In this document: one piece after another, positions 39,501 to 49,900 of the stretch
How positions within the stretch are numbered: position 1 is the stretch's first letter
Layout: each line of letters starts with the position of its first letter
Assembly (NCBI GenBank): GCA_013339895.1
Contig: JABACO010000001.1
Coordinates: forward strand, 10,626,773 to 10,690,772
Reading direction: 5' to 3'
DNA length: 64,000 nucleotides
Source of the DNA: Ephydatia muelleri
Taxonomy: Eukaryota; Porifera; Demospongiae; Spongillida; Spongillidae
Notes under the pieces: generated by a model
What the model saw: the letters and a program-made list of their open reading frames with translations, nothing else
Database searches by the model: none
What the model was told of the DNA's origin: nothing
Made by a program: the position numbers and the translations under genes

Positions 39501-42500
39501 ATGAATTGGATTGCTCGTAATATCACATTTTCTTCATCAAGATCTTTCCATGGGTGGGCGTGCTGCTTGCTGGGCTCTATGTGGTATATGCCCTACTAGG
39601 GATGCAGGTAACATCAATACAGTGTTGAAAATGTTCATGCTAGAACTGTTCATGAAATTGTACAATTTGTGTGTATCATACCATTGGACTGAAGGTGAGG
39701 GGCGCATGTAAATGCATGGAGTACATTGGAATCTCATTTTGGAGGAGCTACATGTACTTGTACTGTATGTAAAGTAACTGCATGTTAAAAGTGATGCATT
39801 TCTATTTGATCAATCCAGGCATTCGGCACTATTAATGTTGCCTCCCCCGATGATTCCTCTGATATTATGAAGTATAATAACTTTGCCAACTTTCTTCAGG
39901 CACTGCTTGTAATGATAAGGTACATGATGTACATTTACATGTAAATGTGAATGAAAATTGTTGGTTGGAAACTGTGATTTTATCTAATGCGTTTATCTGA
40001 ACTGAAAACAGTGATTGGATAATCAGTGCAACTAAATTTATAACCTTCAACCACAGTGTAGTATCTCGACTTGTAAACACACACAACAGTTATACAAGTA
40101 CAGCATATACAACACCATACACGGAATGGCCAAGTCCAGAAGAGAGGGAGTGACGGGTAGAGCCTCAATAGTCCAGCTATCTAACTCCGGGTTGCCAACT
40201 GACTCATACTTACAATTCCAGCGCTTAAAAGAGTCTGCCTCACGTGCCTGTTAGTCTAGAAGGTTCTATTGCAGCCCCACTGTTAATAATCAATTACAAT
40301 TACTACACACAGTATGATAGCAAGAGGGCAATTGGTTAAGAAAGGAGGTTCAATGTTTATTGAGTGGTTATGTACATGTACCAATGTCCTGTGTTTTTTT
40401 TTTTTTAAAGTTGCGCAAAATTGTATAACTCCAGAACAGAACATAGATTAAATAAACAGAGAACTACCTTTTAGTAACTACAATTTTTTTAAAAATTTTT
40501 TTTAATGAATATGTTCCTCATCTTTAAAAAACATGAAATACATACAATTAGATGATACTTAAGTAATTAAAAAGAGAAATAATAAGTCAAAAAATTTACT
40601 CCATGAATGAGGCCAGAGGAGCACCATCATCAAACCCCAGCCCACTTCTCCATTTGGTGCGAGATCCTCTAAGACAGAGGCTCACTGCTCGAACCCCTGC
40701 AAAAGCGAGCCGTGATCTGACGTAGCTGCTGGTGATAGAATAGGCTTTGTCCCACTTTGAAGACAGAGCAGTGGCCATGTGCTTAATGAAGTGACTAGCC
40801 TCTTTGTGAAGTAGTCCATCCACGGAAAGGACAAATAGGGTGAAGGTGCCTCTTCTGTCTTCAACTGCCTTTTTGTACATTCTCTTCTCCTGTGAGCTGG
40901 ATTCAAGAATGGCATTAGGTGCTCGATGGCAGTGTGATGGGGCATCAGTGTCTATGACACGGACATCAAACAACGTCTCCACCTGTGGTCGCCAAACACC
41001 TCTGATTCCCAGGTCAAGCCTTAGTCCTGGATCACTTGAAGTGGCAGTAGCTTCATTTACAATAGGCTCCTTTATAACTTGGGGCCACACCTGACTGGCA
41101 AGATCACCAATGAGTCACGAATCTCATTGTGGCGTAGTATAACAAGTCCCCCCTTCTTACAGTCTAGGGCATGTTGGAGGGTGAATATAGCTCCACAACC
41201 ATCGCATTTGGCTGGCAGATTAGATGGATGTCGCAAATAACGCAGAGCTAGGCCATCTCTGAACTGTACAGGAGCCAAATCAAAGTGGCAGCTTTGAAGT
41301 GGCAGAGTCGTCAACCAGCTGGACGTTTTGCCCTCAACCACCCTCATGATTGCACGTTGTCTGCCTGGTGAAAGAGTTGCAAGAATGGCATCTAGTTTCT
41401 GTTTGGCAATCTCGTCAAGTGCTTTTCGCGACTCATGTCTTGCCTTGCTGATTGCATCCAGGTGACAGGCAGAGCTAAATTCACCACATCCCTTAATAGC
41501 TTCTACCACAACTTTGGTGCCCTGAGTAGAGGTGTGGTAGGACGATGATGCTGTTTCTGTAGGATTATTGATCCCCAAGCCAGCAAAACGAGTTGGTAAA
41601 GAAAACAGTTTACATTCAACATCTGACAAATCTCCTTCAAACAATGCCGGGTAGAAAGCTTTAAAAATTGCATCTTGCAGTGGGACAAAAGCACCTACAG
41701 TTAAGCACGACTCGCTGCAGGTATGACCATTCACATTGAAGGGATTTGGAGAGAGCAGTATAAGCGGCTTGGGGTGACTTGGTGGCTGCCATGGAGAGTT
41801 TCTTAACACAATCTACCCACATTGCAACCTTCTTCCTCACAAAATCGTCTGCTGTCATGCAGTCTCCAATAACACCCCCAAGAAAGCGATGACCATTCAC
41901 TATCTGCACACCCAAATCGCCAAAGAATATCCTGGCCTCATCTTCAAATTGAGGGGTAACAATCAGACCAATGTCCTGTGTTGGTAACAAATTAATGATG
42001 CTACTACTACCAATGGTGGTAATAGGAAATGCCCCCCCACTTACATCCAGGCTTTTTTATACATGTATGAGCAATCATACATACATGTAAGAGCAGGTGT
42101 GCTTAATACATGCATAGATACCTGTATTTCAATGAAGTATAATTCGATGAAGTTGTGCAGTGTTAGGTCAATTTATGTCCAAACAATGGTGCAATTGAAG
42201 TGGAAGTGTCTTCCCCAAAGGATGGACTGATAGTACATGTAATTCTGTTTCAATGCATGTTTTATCACTATCGGTATATGACCTGTGCTCAGGTGATTAT
42301 TATCTCAATAACAAGACATCAGTGTGCAGGCAATGCACAGCTGGCTGTTCTTTGCCGGTCAAAGTCTTTGTGGTGATGTGTGAATTCAATGAAGGTTTCT
42401 AAATGTTGGATAGATAGGATTATCTTGTCTTTGCAGTTTAAAATATACGAGTTTCAAGAATGTCCTCTACGAATGTTATTAAGGATTTGATGGGCTTTGT

Positions 42501-45500
42501 GGGCTGTTTACTACGCATTAGCTTTTGATCACTGGTTTCTTGCAACCAGCACAGTATAAATAACAAGATGGTGTACTTGCAGGCCCAAGTCGACCGAAAA
42601 CACGTAAAAAGAGCTAATCTATTCCTGATTACAATTTTCAGGCTCTTTTGAAAGGTTTTATGTTCTTATATGGTTACTGTATCTCATTGCATCCATGATC
42701 CATGCACATGCAAAGATACATGTGATATATTGAAGTAGTGTTATAGCAGGATGCTAAATATTGGTGTGTATGTGTAATTTTGGATGAGATGTGGTGTTGA
42801 ATGTTTTAAGGGCTACATTGGCAATACATGTATGCAAATACTGTTGAAGACAACAATATGCAAAGTATGTCAAGGGAAAATGTGTTGAACTTCAGTTGTA
42901 TTGTAAAGGGTCTTGTATAAACCACACAGCTTGTGCTTGAGTGATGTTATAGTGTACTGGCCTGTATGGGTGTGTGATGCACCATTGGACAACACAACAA
43001 ATGTTGAAGATGAAATTTTAGGCACCTGAAAGTGCGAGATTGTATATCACAATGTTTTCATGTTACATTTACAGAGTATCGACTGGGGAGAACTGGGAGA
43101 ATGTGATGGTAAGCTGCAGTGCAGGTGCACAGTGCGATGAAAGGGCTCCTTCTACCCGTGCTTGTGGAAGTGACTTTGCATATGTTTTTTTCTCATCGTT
43201 TCTCTTTTCTTCCAGTATGCTGGTAAGTGTACTGTATTTGTTTGACCGAATGAGTTACAAAGCCAGTAGAATATATGGATGAATGGAATGCTGTATGCAT
43301 GAGTAAATGGGCATGAAATGTGTAGCTATTGGCGTTCGTTGCATTATTACATGTTTGGTGTATTACAGTATAGTGCTTGTGAGGTGCAATTTAATTAGTA
43401 CATCATAGTGTGCACGTGGTGATGTGATGTTATTACACAATTGATAAATATTATTAACTTATGTGAAATAGCAGTTTAGTACTACCACAAGAACGTCCTT
43501 TCTGAATGATAAGTGTTACTGCTGGAAGTTAACTGCCATTTGTTGCTGACGTATTTATGTACATGTATTTGCAAATGCAGCGCAAATTCCATGTGAAATA
43601 CAATCTCATCTAATTCCACAATGCACACCTCCTCACTGATCAGTCATCGTGTGTTGATGTCTCATCTCATCTGTGTGCATGTACATGTACATACATGAAC
43701 TGTACTATCACATTCTGTAACAAGGCCACATTTGATCACTCACTTTATTTCGTTCTTAATGTGAAATTTAATATTTGAAGATGAAATAATTGTGCAGAGC
43801 TATTTATTAATGCTTCTGTTCACTGTATGTGTTACATGTATGAGGTACAGGTATTATTTTTTGAATCAAGTTTATTATTGTGGAATGTATATAAGCTAGC
43901 TGACAGTGTTTATTCGGTAGAAACATACCGATACACCCTGTATATGTACACTGATAGCCTTGGCAGAATTTCTGGTACATCAGATACTACCTTTTCCAGA
44001 TTGTCAGTTTGTTTGTGGCAATCATAATTGACAATTTTGACTACTTGGTGAGGGACAAATCAAAGCTTGGGCCCCTGTCACTTGGAAAATTTGTAAAGCT
44101 GTGGTCAAAATACGACCCTCTTGCAACGTAAGTGAGTTATGTCAGAGTTTCTAAGTTGCAGCTCCTGACTTCTTATACATGTGATCTCATACCAGTTACA
44201 TACATGTATGTAGTTTGCTATTTGTTGGAAATTCTTAATTAATGTTTGAAGTTTTGAAAAATGTTTTGTCATTCTGAGCATTTCAAGTGATGGTCTAGGA
44301 GTGAACACCGTTCTGTACCCTGTTTTATACTTTATTCTTTTTATTTTGCGATTTCAAGACATAATTTATGTCCATGGAGTGCTTTGAGTTAGGTACGTTT
44401 ATGTTTGCTCAGTAATAGTAAAATTTTGTATATTCTTAGCACATTCCATGCTTAGCTGCTTTTAAATGATGTGAGCTACCAGGATGCATCAAAGCAATTA
44501 TTCCAACATAAAAGAATATGTTTTTCCAGGCTCAAACAAATATTGTATGAGTTGATCATAGAATTTCTTCACTACAGTGGTTTGGTTCATCATGAAAATA
44601 TTTTGAACATCTTCACAAGTTGTAACCCTCCAGTGGGATGGGGAAAGCTGTGTCCTCTACCAACCCAATACAAGGCAGGTTCATTTGTTTTTATACAAAG
44701 GGGAAAATGAAGTGAATAGAATAAGCAAATAGTCAACCCCTATTTCATCACAATACACGTTGAATTAAAAAACATTCTATCTTGGGTGTTTTCATTATCC
44801 TTATGCACAGGTATGCATTGTATTGAGTATTGTAAAATTGTTTGCACCAGGTTTAGTCATAATTGTTCCAGTAATATACAAGAATGGACCATGTACATGT
44901 AGCATTTACCACATCTCCCTGCGGGTGATGTAGCATTCTAGCACATGTGTGTACAAACTGTATTTGTGCTGTATGTGATTGCTCACATGCACTGTATTTC
45001 ATCTAAATAACCTGTACTGCACTGCACATGTATATAGAAAATGTTTGAGCTCAACATGCCAATGAACAGTGCTGGTATGGTAAAATTCAACGCTGCACTT
45101 TTTGCTCTTGTGAGATCATCTTTAAGTATTGACTGCAAAGGTTAGTAATAGATTTATTTTATGTTTTATGAAGGGTTACCCTCTACATGTACATGTTACA
45201 TGTATACAACTCTTATTGTTTTTGTTCATAGGAAGTAACGAAGAGCTCAAGGGACGGCTACTTCAACTTTTTCCAACACTTCAACATAAGTTGAATGAAG
45301 TGCTCCCAAGGAACACTCAGGGTATAGGTACATGTAAGTGGTCTACAATCTTTCTTTTCTGAGAACAAAACAAATTGCTTTTTTATAAATCCATTTAAAA
45401 ATTTGGTTCAAAATAAAATGGGAACAGAAATTAACTGTTGCAGTTACATTTACTACTTTGTGACAACTGGTTTGTACATGTCAGAGGTGTTTCTTGGATT

Positions 45501-48500
45501 GAGATACAATTTAGTCTGCTATGTTATGGAATTCTGTTGTAGTTGGGTCAATCCACAATGTAGAAAATCCATTTGACCGTCAGATTCTCATTCATCCAAG
45601 CATTAGAGCTCATTTGGATTACAAATCGTGCACATTTGGGGGCACGTTTGATTGGTATTTGTTTTCCTTTGTAGACAACAAATGGCGTGTTCATCAGCGA
45701 ATACGGCTAAGTAAATTCATATTCTTTCCTTTTCATATCGTGTTGTAGCAATTTGAACTGTCTTTGACCCTCTGACATCAGTGTGTGAATTGCTAGGCTT
45801 ATAAGCCCACACTCCTGTCTTGTCCATGTTAGCAATACAACTCAGCTCTAGGTATTTCAATCTTTGTCCTCTGCCTTCGGCAAACAACCTGTTGCAGCTC
45901 GCTCGAACTTCTCGTGTGCAGGAAATTGCACTTTTCTACCACCACCTCAAAGATATTTTTGCTGTTTGCAGAAAGTTATTCCTTCTTTGCATTACATCTC
46001 CTCCAATTGCGTTTCTCACTTCTAAAATTCCTAAACGTGTCTCTCATCCACACCTGCTTTGTTTGCTACTAAAGATTGGATGCTTCTAGTTTCAGTTTTA
46101 TGTATACTGCAAGCCTCCCTTTGAGATTGTGACCAACTAATGCCAGTCAATATTCATTTATTAAGAAAATCTCATTGAATATGCACATGTGACAGGCATT
46201 AATATACAGCCCTCTACTAATTTTAATACAACTCCTTCCATTTATATTGCAACAAGGCAGGAAGAAGTGAAGTACCTTACAAAACTTATAAAAATTTGAA
46301 TAAGCATAGCAATGTAATTTCTGACCAGCATTGTGAGCAAGCAAAGGCAATAGATATTCCAAAAAGCAAAATTAAAATTTTCCACGCTAGTGCAGATAGT
46401 CTGTTCAGTTGTAGCTGCGTAAGTTGTGCATTTTGGTTCTGAATACATGCCACAGTACCAGTGGCCTTGAAAGGGGAGAAATAAAAACGTAGTGGCCCAA
46501 CACTATGAACATTATAGAATGCAGAGCACAAATGGGGTGGAGCCTGGGAGCTAACAGCATGAGGTCTGGGGTGGAGCCCCAGAAGCTTTGTAAATCATGC
46601 ATTATTAAATCTTCAGTATCATAATGAGTTTCTTATAATTGAACAACTACAGTGCATGGCTACAACTCGCTAACTGTTACCCTCAATCAAAAACCATGAT
46701 CTTACATTGGACCCACTTGCATGCGTCAGAATACAAGTATAGACAGGCCACTTTTGATGTTTCACCTTGTAGCATCATGAACTTATTTCATTGCATTATA
46801 AATTTTACCCATTGCGACTACTGCTGAGAGCCGCAGTGCTGCACACACCCTACTCTTTTGAACATCATCCTAACTTCTGCAATAGCTTTGCGAGTTACTA
46901 CAATATTTGTACCATGACTGTGCTGAACCCCACTTTTAAAAATAGGTTTCAGCCTTCCCACAGTTTTAGCTGATACACAACAAAAACCTTTTTGCACACA
47001 TGCTCTATTCTCCTAGCCTTTACACTACATTGTTAAGTATTTATTTCCTCCTTTTGAGACTCAAATGTGGTATTGCATAGTGAAGTGAATGAACTACACT
47101 AACCATATTACATGTAGGCACTGCAATTGCCAACATTGTTTTTTAAACATAACAAACTAGTGTGTGTACCATGGGGTATGTGGGTTCATAGAGACTGCTT
47201 GTAATATAGTGGATGAACATGTATGCCATGCATGCTAGAGATGCACGCACAGACACACAAATAAACCATTCTAGCAACTGTAACCACCTGCATAGGCTCA
47301 TCACACACAACTTCCGAAGTATATACTGTACCCATTAATTTAATTCATCTGTATATGTGCATGCATCAATACAAATGCAAAGATACTTCAATATCATATA
47401 TATTCATGTACACTGTATTACATGTAAATCTCCAACATGTGCTCTGTGTACATGCATAAAAACAGTGCGTGTATTATACATAGCACATGCATGCAGTGCT
47501 ATATGAATTGCGAATGTTAGCGGCCTCCTTTCTCCTATTTTGTTTTGTGTCATGTTCCTTTTTGCCAAAAAGATCAAGATGGCTACACTTATCAACAATA
47601 CACAAGTAACAGCAATGTATTGCTGAGTACTAAACGTGTTCTCGTGTGGAATACATTCAAGTGCCATTTTACAAACCGTGTTGTCAGACAATGCCCAGCA
47701 AAGAATAGTAACATATTAGCTGTTCTACCGAGATGCACTAATTAGTACAGCCTGCTGATATTTGCTGGAATGCACCCTTCAAAGCCCTACATCAGGACTA
47801 TTATACCCCATGGATTTCGGCAGGAAACCAAAAGAAAAAAAGCTTTTAATTTATGAGCATCGTCAAAAACTCTCATGGGTGTTTAGAGGTTGGGAGTCTC
47901 TGACAGTTGTTAGAATTTGAAGATTCTTTAATGTGTGTGGTGTAACATGTGCTGTAAGTTAATCTACTGCACTAAAGAGATGCACCCGGGGGACTCCAGT
48001 TCTTATTGAGCCAATCCTACAAAGACTGTAGTGAAGTTTAAGAAATACGGAATTAAAATAAATAAACGCAAAGATACAGTTCAGTTTCTAACCTGCGTAA
48101 TTGTACAGTATGGTTCCAAGTAAACACCGTGTTATTTATATGCAATTATATGATATGGGAAATTAAATATTAAAACACTATAACAGTGAAAGATGCAAAT
48201 TGCATGCACAAAGAGTTTAGAGCATGCATGTTGCCGGTGTGTCACATAGTATGTAGATCAATGTATGCACAATGTCCCTTGTAAAAGATATTTTCGTTGC
48301 ATGAATCACTTTCATTGATCTACTGTAGCCATGGAAACAGTGGGACCACTATATGCAGCCAAATTTGTGCAACATATGTGGAGGAATCAGTTTTTGAAGA
48401 AAAGGAAGCAGTCTCGTGCAGTGCGCTTCAAGGTATCGTGCTTATTAAAATGGGCATGCAATTTCGACTTTCTTAACCAACCACTGTATAGATGTATATG

Positions 48501-49900
48501 TGCAGTACTTGTAGCTGTGTATTTCTATATACATCTAGATCAATTTGAGAGTTGTAAGCATGTGCAACATTTTGTTTGCTTGCTTAAAATAATGGTGTAG
48601 TGCTGATTGGAGTTCGTCTAAACATTTCACCCCATCAAGTACAATATCTAGCTTCATTATTTTCTACTATATACTTTCCTTTGGAAAGTAAATTTGAAAC
48701 TAATGAGAACGAGTGACAATGTGTCAAATGACTATGCTGTACTACTGGCGACGAATGTGATTGGTAACCTAATTTAGAAAGCTTTATTGATTGCTCAAGT
48801 ACATTCACCTGTCCATTACATTGTTATATTCATACATTAACTCTGATTTTCCAAGGCTGGCCTAAGAGTTCAACCAAATGCTGGTCCTGCCCTCCTAACT
48901 CGAATGCCATCTGATGATTGTCTCAGTCAGCAGCTGGTAAGCAGGGTTTCATTGACAAAAAACCTCAGGGGTACACAAGTGCATGGCCAAGGGATATATA
49001 TATAGTACATGAATTACCGAACTGTGCTGGTTGTTGTTATGTGCATGTATGCCACATATAAAAATAAGCAACCCACTTGCATTTAACAGTTTAAGCTTTT
49101 TGAAATGCATGTAGGCGTATTTGTAGATAAGTTAATCAAAACACATACCTAGTGATGTTGGATACTGTGGTCAGTTATCAGTAATCTCAATAGACAGTTA
49201 ATATGTATTCAAGATTATTCTGTAATGATAGCTGGTCTAACTGCAGTACATACATGTGGGTGGTAATATAGTGTACTAGGCTAAGCATTTCAGGGGAGAT
49301 GAGTCCTCACAAACACAGTTAGTGGGGTGTGGGAGAGTTTTCAAATTTGTCTCTGAGCTTAACATAAATTTGGTACCCAACAAACTTTGTTGGAGAGTAT
49401 TTATAACCTTGCTGAAGTCACACATTAACTTTGTTTCAAGGTCTCATATGAAGAAAGTATGCCATTGGTATACAATATTGGCATGTAATTGTCATGGGAT
49501 TAAATAACTTGTAGGTTCGCTTTACACACATGTACATGTATGTGTGCTTTCCTCCTGTACAGAATTTGAGATGCTTAGATGATAGCGATGTAGCAGCAGG
49601 CAATGCTATCGTGGCAGCAGGTATGTTGATACCAGCATGCGAATATCTTGTTGCATGGTCAATAACTATTATCCAATCATTATAGAGCAAGTGACAAAGC
49701 GGCCTAGTTTTCTATGGGTCAACTCTGGCTTGCTGTCTGTTGCGGAAGAGGCAGAATTAACTGAGAAGACATCACAGCACAGCACTGATTCTCACTCCGA
49801 TGATCAATCCTATACTTCTGCTCCAGGAACTCCTACTGCAATAAAATCATTAACGACTCTTCCAGTTGCAGAATCACCACATGCTGAGACAGCTCTATAG
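19417..49900 (+). CDS. Voltage-gated calcium channel alpha-1 subunit, high-voltage (Cav1/Cav2) type
   Basis: Pore-forming plasma-membrane subunit with four six-helix domains. 46 exons could be chained in one frame, 5,616 nt, 1,871 aa; a variant with an extra microexon gives 1,889 aa. Exon lists are in the domain entries. N-terminal exons are 19417-19499 and 19851-20015. The four pore loops read TLEGW, TTENW, TKEGW and TGENW, giving the EEEE selectivity ring of calcium channels, not the EEKE/EKEE of NALCN or DEKA of sodium channels. The C-terminal region after IVS6 ([15 protein letters not shown], then [20 protein letters not shown] and [20 protein letters not shown]) is the Cav EF-hand/pre-IQ/IQ layout and reads closest to L-type (Cav1). 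The ATG at 19417 is inferred: first ATG of the exon that splices in phase to [18 protein letters not shown]. An additional upstream exon cannot be excluded. Confidence 0.93.
20202..22863. repeat. Simple repeats in domain I introns
   Basis: A (CCCT/CTCC)n tract at about 21627-21775 runs into the 3' splice site of the S5 exon. A long (GT)n/(TGTGTGCC)n tract at about 21940-22125 follows that exon's donor. A poly-C run lies at 22841-22860, next to the acceptor of the loop exon. Confidence 0.85.
23328..23413. repeat. 86-bp hairpin with perfect 29-bp arms
   Basis: The left arm starts tataccgggtgtccacgaaa and the right arm is its exact complement, separated by 28 bp. It lies in the intron before the IS6 exon. 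TA at both outer ends fits a Tc1/mariner-type MITE, but that assignment is inference. Confidence 0.9.
23801..23985 (+). repeat. Tandem repeat, 30-bp unit, about six copies
   Basis: The unit gagaggagggtgtggtcagt plus gttgtgcttt recurs with single-base variants. It begins only about 14 bp after the donor of the IS6 exon (23787). Being a multiple of three it stays open in all frames, but no coding role is apparent. Confidence 0.95.
24419..24535 (+). other. I-II linker with AID-like beta-subunit binding motif
   Basis: This exon follows IS6 and encodes [15 protein letters not shown], then [14 protein letters not shown]. The Cav alpha-interaction domain is QQ.E..L.GY..WI...E, so E-D-I-Q-N-Y-R-Q-W is a degenerate version keeping Tyr and Trp. 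The donor is ambiguous. One at 24513 removes RQW and joins directly to 25376-25414. One at 24535 keeps the motif but needs a 32-nt microexon (24880-24911) to stay in frame. I prefer the second because it preserves the motif and has a better donor (gtaggt). Confidence 0.55.
25799..25915 (+). repeat. (GT)n tract starting at a splice donor
   Basis: The GT repeat starts right at the end of exon 25705-25800, so several GT dinucleotides compete as donor. Frame with the next exon demands the one at 25801. Confidence 0.8.
26597..26850. mobile_element. Fold-back element, copy 3, in a domain II intron
   Basis: About 254 bp, nearly perfect hairpin, with ends gggacagtttccgcg and cgcggaaactgtccc. AAAT flanks it on both sides, a clean 4-bp target duplication. 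The sequence is highly similar to copy 1 at 17281-17523. A possibly related half-end (gggattgtttctacgaaaa) lies just downstream at about 26897. Confidence 0.9.
27404..27819 (+). repeat. About 415 bp (CCCT)n-type pyrimidine tract ending at a 3' splice site
   Basis: Almost pure C/T tetranucleotide repeat, interrupted by few purines, running directly into the acceptor ctctccag of exon 27820-27932. It yields the long Pro/Ser/Leu frame on + and a Gly/Glu/Arg frame on -, both artefacts. It could act as an extreme polypyrimidine tract. Confidence 0.95.
29233..29690 (+). repeat. Pair of direct repeats of about 60 bp
   Basis: About 29240-29293 and 29632-29690 share cataaattgaacttgat, ttagaggtcttga and ctccatg-like ends, about 400 bp apart, in the intron before the domain II pore exon. 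Too short for LTRs; origin unknown. Confidence 0.6.
30894..33081 (+). other. II-III cytoplasmic linker
   Basis: Exons 30894-31548 (the longest, 655 nt), 31909-32016, 32216-32240 and 33045-33081. Directly after IIS6 comes a highly charged helix ([20 protein letters not shown]). A Ser-rich stretch and a poly-Gly run (from a GGTGGAGGT repeat) follow. The two smallest exons (25 and 37 nt) are supported by splice sites and by frame closure only. In other Cav this linker binds release or excitation-coupling partners; no such motif is recognised here. Confidence 0.7.
33338..37991 (+). other. Calcium channel domain III
   Basis: Exons: 33338-33455 ([10 protein letters not shown], the conserved pre-S1), 34007-34160 (S1), 34227-34289 (S2, FFTIEIVLK), 35004-35137 (S3), 35408-35492 (S4), 36024-36131 (S5), 36989-37041, 37281-37326, 37422-37522 (pore), 37778-37991 (S6). 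S4 is [18 protein letters not shown], five basic residues every third position, so this sensor looks functional. The pore is [12 protein letters not shown]. After S6 the [15 protein letters not shown] segment matches the Cav III-IV junction. Confidence 0.92.
33535..33590 (+). repeat. (GT)n microsatellite in a domain III intron
   Basis: GT repeat with a few interruptions, followed by the palindromic TACATGTA-type words common in this window. Confidence 0.9.
38107..44060 (+). other. Calcium channel domain IV
   Basis: Exons: 38107-38277 (III-IV linker [12 protein letters not shown] and S1), 38699-38812 (S2), 39119-39208 (S3), 39351-39455 (S4), 39542-39607 (S5), 39819-39919 (pore helix), 43075-43222 (filter [11 protein letters not shown] and loop), 44000-44127 (S6). 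S4 is [20 protein letters not shown], with three regularly spaced arginines before a proline. The 3.2-kb intron splitting the pore (39920-43074) holds an antisense retrotransposon remnant. Confidence 0.92.
40596..41990 (-). mobile_element. Decayed non-LTR retrotransposon ORF (C-terminal part) in channel intron
   Basis: Three overlapping minus-strand frames (41661-41990, 41072-41809, 40596-41090) together give the region downstream of the reverse transcriptase core. First comes [11 protein letters not shown]...[10 protein letters not shown] and [20 protein letters not shown], then [11 protein letters not shown], then [12 protein letters not shown] and [13 protein letters not shown] Cys/His cluster follows ([27 protein letters not shown]). 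The end reads [15 protein letters not shown]. This layout is common in marine-invertebrate LINE-like ORFs. Two frameshifts break it. The catalytic YxDD part would lie above 41990 and was not found. Confidence 0.75.
44000..49900 (+). other. Calcium channel C-terminal region (EF-hand, pre-IQ, IQ, tail)
   Basis: Exons: 44000-44127, 44578-44674, 45038-45140, 45232-45327, 48329-48432, 48856-48936, 49563-49620, 49686-49900 (TAG). Order follows Cav1: [60 protein letters not shown], then the IQ region [20 protein letters not shown] and [11 protein letters not shown]. In the IQ core the Ile-Gln pair reads Val-Gln. The EF-hand-like loop is short and lacks obvious calcium ligands. The intron after 44674 starts with GC, not GT: the alternative GT site four bases on would bring a stop. 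The Ser/Thr-rich tail is short. Confidence 0.88.
45328..48328. other. 3-kb intron in the calcium channel tail
   Basis: AT-rich and without recognisable repeats or coding content. Short open frames on both strands lack domains. No nested gene was found. Confidence 0.5.

Noticed and set aside
45820..46089. 89-aa + frame in the large 3' intron of the channel
   Set aside because: No conserved motif, no consistent splice sites; AT-rich chance frame.
19417..49900. Channel as NALCN, sodium channel or two-domain TPC
   Set aside because: Four domains with an EEEE filter and a Cav1-like EF/pre-IQ/IQ tail exclude these.
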